Part shown: positions 7,730 to 17,215 of the stretch, piece by piece
Numbering within the stretch: position 1 is the first letter of the stretch
Layout: every line of letters starts with the position of its first letter
Source of the DNA: Flavobacteriaceae bacterium
GTDB taxonomy: Bacteria > Bacteroidota > Bacteroidia > Flavobacteriales > Flavobacteriaceae
NCBI GenBank assembly: GCA_002862805.1
Contig: PKEA01000016.1
Span: 1 to 64,000 of the forward strand
Length of the DNA stretch: 64,000 nt
Reading direction: 5' to 3'
Translations under genes and position numbers: made by a program
The notes under the pieces: model-generated
What the model was told of the DNA's origin: nothing
Databases searched by the model: none
Seen by the model: only the letters and a program-made list of their open reading frames with translations

Positions 7730-9706
7730 ATGAAAAATAGATTTTTAAAAGCAACTTTTGCTATAGTTTTAGTCGCAGCCTTTTTTGCCTCATGTAAGCC
7801 TAAAAACTCAAGTAATGCAGTTAGTGGTGACGCAGCTTCAAAAGTATATGTTGCACCAGGAAAGTATGACGAATTTTACAATTTCGTTTCAGGTGGATTT
7901 AGTGGACAAATGAGTGTTTACGGTTTGCCAAGTGGTAGAATGTTAAAAGTAATCCCAGTATTTTCTGTTGATCCAGAAAGTGGATGGGGTTTTAGTGAAG
8001 AAACAAAACCTATGTTAAACACTTCACACGGTTTTGTTCCTTGGGATGATGCCCATCACCCAGAAATGTCTCAAACAAATGGAGAAGTAGATGGTCGTTG
8101 GGTTTTTATCAACGGAAACAATACACCACGTATTGCTCGTGTAGATTTAAAACGTTTTAAAACTGCCGAAATTATTGAGTTACCAAACAGTGCAGGAAAT
8201 CACTCATCACCATTTATTACAGAAAATACAGAATATGTAGTTGCAGGAACTCGTTTTGGAGTACCAGGTGATTACGAAGAAGGTGATGTACCAATTAATA
8301 CGTATAAAGAAAATTACAAAGCACACATTAGTTTTGTAAAAGTTGGAAAAGAAGGTGAAATGGATATTGCATTCCAATTACGTTTGCCGGCTGTAAATTT
8401 CGATTTATCTCACGCAGGTAAAGGAAAATCTCACGGTTGGTTCTTCTTTTCATGTTATAATTCAGAACAAGCTAATACACTTTTAGAAGTTAATGCTTCT
8501 CAAAAAGATAAAGATTTTATCATGGCTGTGAACTGGAAAAAAGCAGAAGAATATATCAAAGCCGGAAAAGGTAAAAGAGAAAAAGCTAGATATGCTCATA
8601 ACTATTGGGATGAAAAAACACATTCTGCCGTTTCAGAAATGAAAGAAGATGTTTTAGTTTTGGATGCAATGGCATTAAAAGATATTTGTTACATGATTCC
8701 TTGTCCAAAGTCACCTCACGGTTGTGATGTGGATCCTTCAGGTGAATATATTGTAGGTTCAGGTAAATTAGCGGCTTTAATTCCTGTATTTAGTTACACA
8801 AAAATGTTAGATGCAATAAGCAAAAAAACATACGAAGGTGATTATAATGGAATTCCAGTTCTTAAGTATGATGCCGTTTTACATGGTGAAGTTCAAAAAC
8901 CAGGTTTAGGGCCATTACATACAGAATTTGATGGGAAAGGAAATGCTTATTCTACAATGTTTGTTTCTTCAGAAATTGTAAAATGGGATATTAAAACCTT
9001 AAAAGTATTAGATAGAGTTCCTACTTATTACTCTGTGGGTCACTTAATGATTCCAGGTGGTGATAGTAAAAAACCATTCGGAAAATATATGGTTGCTTAT
9101 AACAAAATTACTAAAGATAGATATTTGCCAACAGGACCAGAGTTAACACAATCGGCTCAATTATATGATATTACTGGTGATAAAATGCAGTTGCTATTAG
9201 ATTTTCCAACTATTGGTGAACCTCACTATGCACAAGCTGCACCTGCTGATTTAATTCGAAATAACGGACAGTATAAATTCTATAAAATTGAAGAAAATCA
9301 ACATCCTTATGTAACCAAAGGTGAAAAAGAATCTAAAGTGGTTCGTAACGGAAATGTGGTTCATATTTACATGACTTCAACTCGTTCACACTTTGCTCCA
9401 GATAATATTGAAGGAATAAGAGTAGGTGATGAGGTTTATTTCCACATAACTAACTTAGAACAAGATTGGGATGTACCTCATGGGTTCTCTGTAAAAGGCG
9501 CTAAAACAGCCGAATTGTTAATCATGCCAGGAGAAACTTCTACCTTAAAATGGATTCCAGAAAGAGTTGGAACATCGGTATTCTATTGTACAGATTTCTG
9601 TAGTGCACTTCACCAAGAAATGCAAGGTTATATTAGGGTGTCTCCAAAAGGAAGTACTACACCACTTACTTATAGTGTTGGAACTAACATGCCAGCAGTT
9701 AAATAA
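7730..9706 (+). CDS. nosZ: Nitrous oxide reductase, clade II, predicted lipoprotein
   Basis: 658 residues. Reduces N2O to N2 in the periplasm with the CuA and CuZ copper centres. The N-terminal beta-propeller carries H100 and DDAHH (106-110), then PHGCDVD, GPLHTEF and GEPHYAQ, which supply CuZ histidines. The C-terminal cupredoxin domain has CTDFCSALHQEM with C620, C624, H628 and M631 for CuA. The export signal is Sec-type with a lipobox (FFASC, C22) rather than the twin-arginine signal of clade I, so the enzyme should be lipid-anchored. The following accessory genes are the normal clade II set. A hairpin just after the stop codon probably sets NosZ above the accessory proteins. Confidence 0.97.
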   Translation: MKNRFLKATFAIVLVAAFFASCKPKNSSNAVSGDAASKVYVAPGKYDEFYNFVSGGFSGQMSVYGLPSGRMLKVIPVFSVDPESGWGFSEETKPMLNTSHGFVPWDDAHHPEMSQTNGEVDGRWVFINGNNTPRIARVDLKRFKTAEIIELPNSAGNHSSPFITENTEYVVAGTRFGVPGDYEEGDVPINTYKENYKAHISFVKVGKEGEMDIAFQLRLPAVNFDLSHAGKGKSHGWFFFSCYNSEQANTLLEVNASQKDKDFIMAVNWKKAEEYIKAGKGKREKARYAHNYWDEKTHSAVSEMKEDVLVLDAMALKDICYMIPCPKSPHGCDVDPSGEYIVGSGKLAALIPVFSYTKMLDAISKKTYEGDYNGIPVLKYDAVLHGEVQKPGLGPLHTEFDGKGNAYSTMFVSSEIVKWDIKTLKVLDRVPTYYSVGHLMIPGGDSKKPFGKYMVAYNKITKDRYLPTGPELTQSAQLYDITGDKMQLLLDFPTIGEPHYAQAAPADLIRNNGQYKFYKIEENQHPYVTKGEKESKVVRNGNVVHIYMTSTRSHFAPDNIEGIRVGDEVYFHITNLEQDWDVPHGFSVKGAKTAELLIMPGETSTLKWIPERVGTSVFYCTDFCSALHQEMQGYIRVSPKGSTTPLTYSVGTNMPAVK

Positions 9707-9721
9707 ACAAAAATTCTTTAA

Positions 9722-9759
9722 GGGAACAGTAAAACAGTGGGTTAACTGTTCCCTTTTTT
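9722..9759 (+). terminator. Hairpin terminator/attenuator after nosZ
   Basis: GGGAACAGT (9722-9730) pairs perfectly with ACTGTTCCC (9745-9753), followed by six T. It lies between nosZ and the nosBL fusion gene with no clear new promoter before 9772, so partial read-through would give more NosZ than maturation proteins. Confidence 0.75.
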
Positions 9760-9771
9760 AAACTTAAAGTT

Positions 9772-10785
9772 ATGAGCACCTCAAAAATATCATTACTTTC
9801 AAAAGGGTTACTTTTGATTGTGAGTGGATTGTTTTTTGCTTCTCTTTTTTTTCCAATGTGGCAAATAGAATTAGAAGCACCACAATATCCTGAAGGTTTA
9901 GTCTTGAAATTACATGCACATAAAATTGGTGGTGATGTTGAAATCATCAACGGATTAAATCACTATATCGGAATGGCAACTTTGCACACCGAAAACTTTA
10001 TTGAGTTCAAAGTTTTACCTTATATCATAGGATTCTTCGGATTATTTGCCTTACTATTAATTTTTCTAAAAAGCAGAAAAGGAACTTTAGTCTTATTTGG
10101 AACATTTGTTTTATTTGTAATTTTAGCTGCTATAGATTTCTATAGATGGAACTACGAATACGGACATAATTTAGATCCAAATGCGGCTATTATTGTTCCC
10201 GGAATGGCTTATCAACCACCCTTAATAGGTTACAAACAATTACTTAATTTTGGTGCTTTTTCAATTCCAGATATTGGAGGTTGGATGTTAGTTGGTGCTG
10301 GATTATTGATGTTTGCTATTGTATTTAAAGAATATGACTTAATGGCTAAGTTCAAAAAAAAAGGTAGTGTAGTTGCTCTTCTATTTCTAGCGAGTGGAAT
10401 ATTTGTTTCTTGTCAAGGCAAAGAAGTTGAACCAATAAAATTAAATGTTGATCAATGCGCTTTTTGTAAAATGAGTATCGCTGATGGAAAATTTGGTTCA
10501 GAACTTATCACCACTAAAGGAAGAATTTATAAGTTTGACGACTTAAGTTGTTTATCAAGTTATGTAAATGAAAATAAAACAGAAGTAAAGTCGTATTTTG
10601 TAAATCAATATACATCAGATAATGTATTAATTCCTGCTGAAACAGCTTACTATTTAAAAGGGGGTTCAATTTCAAGTCCAATGAGAGGAAACATGGCTGC
10701 TTTTTCAAGTCAAGAAGAAGCCAATTCAGTTAAAGATAAATTAGAAGCAACAGAAATTACTTGGGATAATATCATCAAACAATAG
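9772..10785 (+). CDS. nosL: NosB-like membrane domain fused to NosL copper lipoprotein domain
   Basis: 337 residues in one frame. Residues 1-190 hold four membrane segments (about 13-30, 80-100, 104-124, 168-186) and the NosB-like phrase LEAPQYPEGL with GHNLDPN in a periplasmic loop. Residues 198-214 form a fifth segment that ends in ASGIFVSC (C214), an intact lipobox-like sequence, followed by the NosL domain with C229-AF-C232-K-M234 for Cu(I). NosL delivers copper to NosZ; NosB is a membrane protein known from clade II clusters. The retained internal lipobox suggests fusion of two once separate genes. The protein may still be cut there; the sequence cannot tell. Confidence 0.8.
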   Translation: MSTSKISLLSKGLLLIVSGLFFASLFFPMWQIELEAPQYPEGLVLKLHAHKIGGDVEIINGLNHYIGMATLHTENFIEFKVLPYIIGFFGLFALLLIFLKSRKGTLVLFGTFVLFVILAAIDFYRWNYEYGHNLDPNAAIIVPGMAYQPPLIGYKQLLNFGAFSIPDIGGWMLVGAGLLMFAIVFKEYDLMAKFKKKGSVVALLFLASGIFVSCQGKEVEPIKLNVDQCAFCKMSIADGKFGSELITTKGRIYKFDDLSCLSSYVNENKTEVKSYFVNQYTSDNVLIPAETAYYLKGGSISSPMRGNMAAFSSQEEANSVKDKLEATEITWDNIIKQ

Positions 10786-10787
10786 TA

Positions 10788-12023
10788 ATGAAAAAAATTA
10801 GCTATATACTTTTCTTATGCTTTTTATCCTTTACAATAAATGGACAGAGAATAGAAGTTGGTGCTACAAAAAACATCAAATCTATAAAAGAAGCAATAGC
10901 TTTAGCAAAAGCTGGAGATACCATTGTGGTTCATAAAGGAACTTACCGAGAAGGAAATATTACAATTGATAAAAAAATTGTTCTTTTAGGAAAGGATTAT
11001 CCCGTTTTAGACGGACAAAAAAAATTTGAAATTCTTTCGATAAAAGCAGATAGCGTTGTAGTAAAAGGATTAAAATTTATTCGTTCTTCTTTTGCTTCTA
11101 TGGAAGATCCAGCGGCAATTAAAGTATATAGTCATAATTACATTCGTATAGAAAATAATATTCTAGATGACAATTTTTTCGGAATTTATATTCAAAACGG
11201 AAAAAACTGTATTATTAAAAACAATATCTTAAAGGCTTACGGAAAAGAAGAACAAAAACTTGGAAATGGAATTCATTGTTGGAAAAGTAATGATATTCAA
11301 ATAATCGCTAATAAAATTCAAGGTCATCGTGATGGTATTTATTTTGAGTTTGTGTACGATTCCATAATTTGGAGAAACATCAGTCAAAATAACATTAGAT
11401 ATGGATTGCATTTTATGTTTTCACACAACGATTCTTATATAACCAATACTTTTAGAAACAACGGAGCTGGAGTTGCCGTAATGTATAGTAAAGATGTGAA
11501 AATGATTAACAATAAATTTGATGAAAATTGGGGACAATCTGCTTACGGACTTTTATTGAAAGAACTTAATGATGGATATATTTTAGGTAATAAATTCATT
11601 AAAAACACAGCAGCTGTCTATATGGAAGGGTCTAATCGAATGAAATTTGAAAATAATTTGTTTCAAGAAAATGGTTGGGCAATGGTCGTTCAAGCTAGTT
11701 GTGATGATAATGTGATTTTTAACAATAACTTTTTAGGTAACACATTCGATATGGGAACCAACGGAAGTTTAGTGTTGAATAATTTTGATTCTAATTATTG
11801 GGATAAGTATGAAGGCTATGATTTAGACAAAAATGGTTTTGGAGATGTTCCTTATCATCCACTGAGTTTATTTGCCGTTTTAGCCGAAAGTAATCCTTCA
11901 ACGATGTTGTTGTACAGAAGTTTTATGATTTCACTTTTAGATAAATCGGAAAAAGTATTGCCAAGTATTACACCTGATAATTTTATAGATAACAAGCCTT
12001 TAATGAAGTCTTTGCCAATATGA
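10788..12023 (+). CDS. nosD: NosD periplasmic copper-maturation protein
   Basis: 411 residues: signal peptide (MKKISYILFLCFLSFTINGQ) then a long right-handed beta-helix made of CASH-type repeats rich in NNI/NNxF turns (for example ENNILDDNFFGIYIQNGKN). NosD acts in the periplasm with the NosFY ABC transporter in building the CuZ centre of NosZ. Starts 2 bp after nosBL and overlaps nosF by 4 bp (ATGA), so it is translationally coupled. Length and repeats are normal for the family. Confidence 0.93.
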   Translation: MKKISYILFLCFLSFTINGQRIEVGATKNIKSIKEAIALAKAGDTIVVHKGTYREGNITIDKKIVLLGKDYPVLDGQKKFEILSIKADSVVVKGLKFIRSSFASMEDPAAIKVYSHNYIRIENNILDDNFFGIYIQNGKNCIIKNNILKAYGKEEQKLGNGIHCWKSNDIQIIANKIQGHRDGIYFEFVYDSIIWRNISQNNIRYGLHFMFSHNDSYITNTFRNNGAGVAVMYSKDVKMINNKFDENWGQSAYGLLLKELNDGYILGNKFIKNTAAVYMEGSNRMKFENNLFQENGWAMVVQASCDDNVIFNNNFLGNTFDMGTNGSLVLNNFDSNYWDKYEGYDLDKNGFGDVPYHPLSLFAVLAESNPSTMLLYRSFMISLLDKSEKVLPSITPDNFIDNKPLMKSLPI

Positions 12024-12727
12024 TAGAAATAAAAAATATTAATAAAAAGTTTGGGAAATTAGAAGTGCTAAAAAACGTTGACCTTACTTGTAATAAAGGA
12101 GAATGTATAGCCTTAATTGGACCAAATGGTTGCGGAAAAACAACCTTAATTAAAGCCGTTTTAGGCATGGTTTTGCCAGATAATGGAACTATTCATTTTA
12201 ATGGAAAATCAATTGCTAAAGAATATTTGTACCGAAATGACATTGGATATATGCCACAAATTGGTCGTTATCCTGATACAATGACCATCGGACAAATTAT
12301 CGAAATGATAAAAACAATTCGAAATTCTAACGAGGCTTTAGATGAAGATTTGATAAAAGCATTTGAATTGGAAAAAATGTTCGACAAACAAATGCGAACA
12401 CTTTCTGGTGGAACAACTCAAAAAGTGAGTGCTACCATAGCTTTCTTATTCAATCCTGATGTTTTGATATTAGATGAACCAACAGCTGGATTAGATCCAT
12501 TGGCATCTGAACTATTAAAAGAAAAAATCATCAAGGAAAAGGAAAAAGGAAAATTGATTTTAATCACTTCACATTTATTGAGTGAATTGGATGATTTAAT
12601 TACTGAAATTGTTTTTATGCAAGATGGAGAAGTTCATTTTCATAAAAAAGTAGCGACTCTTTTAGAAGAAACAAATGAAACTAAAATTTCAAAAGCGATT
12701 GCTAGTGTTTTAAAAAACAAAAAATAA
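12020..12727 (+). CDS. nosF: NosF ABC transporter ATPase
   Basis: 235 residues with Walker A GPNGCGKTT (about 34-42), Q-loop in YMPQIGRYP, signature LSGGTTQK, Walker B VLILDEPT and switch His in ITSHLLSE. It powers the NosDFY complex, which supplies a sulfur species or copper for CuZ assembly. Starts inside the last codons of nosD and is followed 1 bp later by nosY. Confidence 0.95.
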   Translation: MIEIKNINKKFGKLEVLKNVDLTCNKGECIALIGPNGCGKTTLIKAVLGMVLPDNGTIHFNGKSIAKEYLYRNDIGYMPQIGRYPDTMTIGQIIEMIKTIRNSNEALDEDLIKAFELEKMFDKQMRTLSGGTTQKVSATIAFLFNPDVLILDEPTAGLDPLASELLKEKIIKEKEKGKLILITSHLLSELDDLITEIVFMQDGEVHFHKKVATLLEETNETKISKAIASVLKNKK

Positions 12728-12728
12728 A

Positions 12729-13496
12729 ATGAACAGAATCATAAAAATCATATTATCCGATATTTTAAAGAACAAAATTATTTTGGCTTACACTTTAATT
12801 TTAGCCATTTTATCTTGGAGTTCGTTTACAATGGAAGACAATTCGTCAAAAGGGTTATTAACTATATTGAATGTAATATTATTTACAGTTCCGTTAGTTT
12901 CTATTCTTTTTGCAACCATATATTTATATAATAGTTCCGAATTTATTGAACTTTTATTAAGCCAACCCATTAAAAGGGTAAAAATCTGGATGAGTTTATT
13001 CTTTGGATTATCATCTTCAATGGTAGTTGCCTTTTTCGTTGGAGCAGGAATTCCATTATTGATTTATTCACCCAATTCCATTGGAATGATGATGATATTA
13101 ATAGGATGTATTATTTCAGTAGTTTTTGTGGCGTTGGCTTTTTTAAGTTCTATCTTAACTAGAGATAAAGCAAAAGGAATCGGAATAGCTATCATGACTT
13201 GGTTGTATTTTGCTTTACTTTTTGACGGAATGGTTTTATTCTTGTTGTTTCAATTGTCAGAATATCCTATAGAAAAAGCAATGGTTGCGGTTACTGCACT
13301 TAGTCCAATTGATTTAGCCCGAATTCAAATTTTATTGCACCTTGATGTTTCTGCTATGATGGGATATACAGGAGCTATTTTTAAAGATTTTTTTGGCACA
13401 ACATCAGGATTAATCATTTCCTTTTTACTGTTGTGTTTATGGGCAATTATTCCGTTTTTCATTTCCTTAAAAAAGTTTAAAAGCAAAGATTTATAA
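12729..13496 (+). CDS. nosY: NosY ABC-2 type membrane permease
   Basis: 255 residues with about six membrane helices and no long soluble part, the normal size for NosY. It is the membrane partner of NosF and NosD in the maturation of nitrous oxide reductase. Directly downstream of nosF; the truncated hemoglobin gene follows after 17 bp in the same transcript. Confidence 0.93.
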   Translation: MNRIIKIILSDILKNKIILAYTLILAILSWSSFTMEDNSSKGLLTILNVILFTVPLVSILFATIYLYNSSEFIELLLSQPIKRVKIWMSLFFGLSSSMVVAFFVGAGIPLLIYSPNSIGMMMILIGCIISVVFVALAFLSSILTRDKAKGIGIAIMTWLYFALLFDGMVLFLLFQLSEYPIEKAMVAVTALSPIDLARIQILLHLDVSAMMGYTGAIFKDFFGTTSGLIISFLLLCLWAIIPFFISLKKFKSKDL

Positions 13497-13513
13497 TCTT
13501 AAATTATTGAGTT

Positions 13514-13885
13514 ATGAAGAAAGATATTCAGAATAGAGAAGATATTATTAAATTAGTGGATGCTTTTTATGAAAAAGTAAAAGGTGATGATACCATAGGA
13601 TACATTTTTACTGAAGTAGCTCATGTTAACTGGGATTCTCATTTACCAAGAATGTATGATTTTTGGGAAAATATCCTTTTTTGCACTGGAAATTTTGATG
13701 GAAACCCAATGATGACTCATAAATCATTAAATCAAAAAGCACCAATGGATTTTACACATTTTAACCGTTGGAATATGATGTTTAATGAAACCGTAGATTC
13801 TTTATTCAAAGGAGAAAAAGCAGAAGAAATTAAAAATCGTGCTATGAATATTTCAAAAGCAATGATGGATAAAGCGATAAACTAA
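13514..13885 (+). CDS. Group III truncated hemoglobin
   Basis: 123 residues. DDTIGYIFTEV, the helix-rich middle (WDSHLPRMYDFWENILF) and the segment DFTHFNRWNMMF, which holds the proximal heme His, fit group III truncated hemoglobins. Last gene of the nos operon. Its place suggests a role in binding or removing NO or O2 during N2O respiration; members of the group differ in function, so this is inference. The stop codon overlaps the convergent nadB stop by 4 bp. Confidence 0.9.
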   Translation: MKKDIQNREDIIKLVDAFYEKVKGDDTIGYIFTEVAHVNWDSHLPRMYDFWENILFCTGNFDGNPMMTHKSLNQKAPMDFTHFNRWNMMFNETVDSLFKGEKAEEIKNRAMNISKAMMDKAIN

Positions 13886-15402
13886 ACCTTATAAAAATTA
13901 CCAAAATTTTCAGTTCGCAATATGGACTGATTTACAATTAGTATTGAAACATCAATCATGTTTTTAAGTTCGTAAAGTTCTTTAGAAATATGATTTTTGC
14001 TTTCTAGTATTTTCATATCATTTTGTAAAATGAGTAATTTTTTTAAAGTTTCGTTCAAATCATTATTGTTTCTAACAATACCAACGTTTTGTTGCATTAA
14101 ACTTTGAAGTTTTGTTCTTATTTCTGAATAGTCATCTACTACATCAAACTGATTTTTTTCCTGATTAATATCATTATAATGAAGTTTGTTTTCAAATGAA
14201 AATTTCGAATTTATTTTTAAATATTCAAAAATCCTATCCGAATAAACCAAAGCTTCCAATAATGAATTTGAAGCCAAACGATTTGCACCATGCAAACCTG
14301 TATAAGAACATTCACCACAGGCAAATAAGTTTTCAATTGAAGTTTTTCCGTATGTATCAACTTCAATGCCACCACACAAATAATGTTGTGCCGGAATTAC
14401 AGGGATCCAATCCTTCTCAATAAAAATATTAAAATCTTTGCACCTTTCATAAATCATTGGAAAATGTTTTTTAAATGCATTAATTTCTAAATGAGTACAA
14501 TCCAAATAAATACAGTCTTCTCCTGAATTTTTAAGTTCTTTTTCAATGCTTTGCGACACAATATCTCTCGATGCTAATTCGCCTCTTTCATCATAATCAA
14601 ACATAAAACGTTTTCCGTTTTTGTCTCTCAAAATTGCACCAAAACCTCTAACAGCTTCTGAAATTAAAAATGTAGATTTTAAATCGGCATTATATAAAGC
14701 TGTTGGATGAAACTGTATAAATTCCATGTCTTTTACATTTGCTTTAGCTCTAATAGACATGGCAATTCCATCGCCAGTTGCAACTTCAGGGTTTGTAGTG
14801 TGACCATAAATTTGACCAATTCCACCAGTTGCGATCAAAGTTTGATTAGCCAAAAAAGTTATAATTTCATTTGTTTTTTCATTCAATACAGTTGCTCCAA
14901 CGCATTTGTTGTTTTCAATAAGTAGTTCTAAACCAAAATGAAAATCGAGAATAGTAATATTTTTTTGTAAATGAGCTTGTTTTAAAATAGCTCTTTCAAC
15001 TTCAAAACCCGTTTGATCTTTATGATGAATAACTCTATGATATGAATGACCACCTTCTTTTCCTAAATCATAAGTTCCTGTATCATTTTTGTCAAATTGT
15101 GTTCCCCAATCTATTAATTCTTGTACACATTTTGGACCTTCTTTGACAACCATTTCAACAACTTCTTTTTTACATAAACCATTACCGCAAATTAATGTGT
15201 CGTTTATGTGTTTTTGAAAGTTGTCTTCAATTTGATTCAATACAACTGCAATTCCACCTTGAGCATATTTTGTATTAGATTCATCTGCATTAGATTTAGT
15301 TATAATTGTAACGTTTTTATCTGGGAAATGTGTTGCTGTTTTTATAGCAAAAGTCAATCCGGCAACTCCAGAACCAAAAATTAAATAGTCAGTTTCTTTC
15401 AT
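13882..15402 (-). CDS. nadB: L-aspartate oxidase
   Basis: 506 residues. Oxidises L-aspartate to iminoaspartate, the first step of NAD synthesis; it is a flavoprotein that can use fumarate instead of O2 when oxygen is absent. FAD-binding GSGVAGLTFAIK at the N-terminus, GGIAVVL, the active-site region HRVIHHKDQTGFEVE, ATGGIGQIYGHTTN and RLASNSLLEALVY near the cap/FAD domain. It lies 3 bp after nadA in the same minus-strand transcript, which starts at a palindrome shared with the ric-nrd operon. Confidence 0.95.
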   Translation of the reverse strand: MKETDYLIFGSGVAGLTFAIKTATHFPDKNVTIITKSNADESNTKYAQGGIAVVLNQIEDNFQKHINDTLICGNGLCKKEVVEMVVKEGPKCVQELIDWGTQFDKNDTGTYDLGKEGGHSYHRVIHHKDQTGFEVERAILKQAHLQKNITILDFHFGLELLIENNKCVGATVLNEKTNEIITFLANQTLIATGGIGQIYGHTTNPEVATGDGIAMSIRAKANVKDMEFIQFHPTALYNADLKSTFLISEAVRGFGAILRDKNGKRFMFDYDERGELASRDIVSQSIEKELKNSGEDCIYLDCTHLEINAFKKHFPMIYERCKDFNIFIEKDWIPVIPAQHYLCGGIEVDTYGKTSIENLFACGECSYTGLHGANRLASNSLLEALVYSDRIFEYLKINSKFSFENKLHYNDINQEKNQFDVVDDYSEIRTKLQSLMQQNVGIVRNNNDLNETLKKLLILQNDMKILESKNHISKELYELKNMIDVSILIVNQSILRTENFGNFYKV

Positions 15403-15405
15403 TTT

Positions 15406-16332
15406 TTAGGATAATTGAAGCATTCTTTCAATAGGAATCAATGCTTTTTCTTGAATTTCAATCGGAACAATAATTTCGGGAGTTTCATTTAATAAGCAAT
15501 CATATACTTTTTGTAAAGTATTCATTTTCATGAATGCACATTCGCTACACGCACACGTGTTATTTTCGTGAGAAGGAGCAGGAATAAGTGTTTTAAGCGG
15601 AACTTGTTGTTGCATTTTGTATAAAATTCCCGCTTCGGTGGCAACAATAAATTTATTTAAAGAAGATTCTTTTACATGATTAATCATTCCAGCGGTTGAG
15701 CCAATGTATTTTGCGGTTCTTAAAATATGAGTTTCAGATTCTGGATGTGCAATAATTTCTGCATCTGGATGTTGTTTGTATAATTCTAACAGTTTTTCAA
15801 TTGAAAAAGCTTCGTGAACGATACAAGAGCCATCCCAAAGAACCATATCTCTGCCAGTTTGCTCCATTATATATTTTCCTAAATTTTTATCGGGTGCAAA
15901 AATAATCGGAGTTTCTAAAGGTACAGAGTCTACAATTTTTAATGCGTTTGATGAGGTACAAACAATATCTGAAAGTGTTTTTATTTCAGCAGAACAATTC
16001 ACATACGTTATTACAATATGATTAGGATGTTGTTCTTTGAACGTCTTAAACAATTCTGGCGGACAAGAATCTGCCAAAGAACAACCTGCTTTTAAATCAG
16101 GTAAAATTACTTTTTTAGTTGGATTTAAGATTTTTGCCGTTTCTGCCATAAAATGAACTCCAGCAAATAAAATAATAGCTGCATCAGCTTTTGCGGCAAC
16201 TTGTGATAATCCCAAACTATCTCCAACATAATCAGCAATTTCTTGAATGGTTTCTTCTTGATAATAATGCGCCAATATAACTGCGTTTTTTTCTTTTTTT
16301 AAGTGAAGAATTTTTTCTTTTAAGTTTTCCAT
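15406..16332 (-). CDS. nadA: Quinolinate synthase
   Basis: 308 residues. Condenses iminoaspartate with dihydroxyacetone phosphate to quinolinate using a labile [4Fe-4S] cluster. Seen: VILAHYYQ at the N-terminus, [38 protein letters not shown] and the late Cys group CACSEC. First gene of the nadAB operon. The upstream motif A palindrome is exactly as far from this start codon as from the divergent ric start (65.5 bp), so NAD synthesis seems tied to the NO/low-oxygen response. NadA's cluster is a plausible NO target. Confidence 0.95.
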   Translation of the reverse strand: MENLKEKILHLKKEKNAVILAHYYQEETIQEIADYVGDSLGLSQVAAKADAAIILFAGVHFMAETAKILNPTKKVILPDLKAGCSLADSCPPELFKTFKEQHPNHIVITYVNCSAEIKTLSDIVCTSSNALKIVDSVPLETPIIFAPDKNLGKYIMEQTGRDMVLWDGSCIVHEAFSIEKLLELYKQHPDAEIIAHPESETHILRTAKYIGSTAGMINHVKESSLNKFIVATEAGILYKMQQQVPLKTLIPAPSHENNTCACSECAFMKMNTLQKVYDCLLNETPEIIVPIEIQEKALIPIERMLQLS

Positions 16333-16389
16333 AACTTTTTTCTACTTGTTTTAAGGAATACAAAATAACTGTCAATAAATCTTTTTATG

Positions 16390-16405
16390 TATGATTTAAG
16401 TCATA
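16390..16405. promoter_or_regulatory. Bidirectional motif A operator between nadA and ric
   Basis: TATGATTTAAGTCATA. From its centre (16397.5) it is 36.5 bp to the last base of a box on each strand: TAATATTG (16427-16434, toward ric) and, on the minus strand, TTATTTTG (16361-16368, toward nadA). One regulator dimer could serve both transcripts. Confidence 0.65.
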
Positions 16406-16462
16406 TCTAAAGGGATAGATTATTCATAATATTGTTGAATTGAAAATTTAAATAATATTATT

Positions 16463-17188
16463 ATGAATGTTTTAGAACAACCAACAATAGGCGAATATGT
16501 AGCCAAAGATTTCAGAACTGCAGCCGTTTTTTCAAAATACGGAATAGATTTTTGTTGCAAAGGAAATAGAACTATTGAAGTTGCTTGCAAAAAAAAAGGA
16601 TTAGATTTTAATCAAATTGAAAATGAAGTTAATTCAGTATTAGCAACAAAAGCAGATGGAGCAATCGATTTTAAATCTTGGCCAAGTGATTTGTTAATTG
16701 ATTATATCGAAAAAACACATCATCGTTATGTAGAAGAAAAATCAACTGTTTTAGTCGCTTTTTTAGATAAATTATGTAAAGTTCATGGACACAATCATCC
16801 TGAATTATTTGCAATAAAAGAATTATTTGACGGATGTGCAGGAGAATTGGCTCAACACATGAAAAAAGAAGAATTGATTTTGTTTCCCTTCATCAAAAAA
16901 ATGGAAAATGCCCTTAGAACTGGTGAAGCTATCGAAGAACCTCATTTTGGTACAGTAGAAAATCCAATTGCCATGATGAAACACGAACACGAAAATGAAG
17001 GAGATCGTTTTGTTAAAATTGCAGCATTAACTAACAATTACACACCACCAACTGATGCTTGTAACACTTATAAAGTAACGTTTTCTATGCTACAAGAATT
17101 TGAACAAGATTTGCACAAACACATTCATTTAGAAAACAACATTTTGTTTCCAAAAGCTCTTGAAATGCATAATCGATTTACAGAATAA
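16463..17188 (+). CDS. ric: Iron-sulfur cluster repair di-iron protein (Ric/YtfE/ScdA)
   Basis: 241 residues. An N-terminal DUF542 domain holds GIDFCCKGNRTI (Cys pair about 30-31); the C-terminal hemerythrin-like four-helix bundle carries the di-iron ligands in HHRYVEE, HNHPE, HMKKEELILFPF, MKHEHENE and HKHIHLENNILFP. The family repairs Fe-S clusters harmed by NO and oxidative stress. Its motif A promoter and the downstream nrdD/nrdG, which need Fe-S and radical chemistry, fit that role. Confidence 0.93.
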   Translation: MNVLEQPTIGEYVAKDFRTAAVFSKYGIDFCCKGNRTIEVACKKKGLDFNQIENEVNSVLATKADGAIDFKSWPSDLLIDYIEKTHHRYVEEKSTVLVAFLDKLCKVHGHNHPELFAIKELFDGCAGELAQHMKKEELILFPFIKKMENALRTGEAIEEPHFGTVENPIAMMKHEHENEGDRFVKIAALTNNYTPPTDACNTYKVTFSMLQEFEQDLHKHIHLENNILFPKALEMHNRFTE

Positions 17189-17215
17189 TCAACAACTACT
17201 TACAACACAACTACT

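Noticed and set aside
9567..9761. 64-codon frame over the end of nosZ
   Set aside because: Overlaps the CuA-coding end of nosZ in another frame and has no signal or motif.
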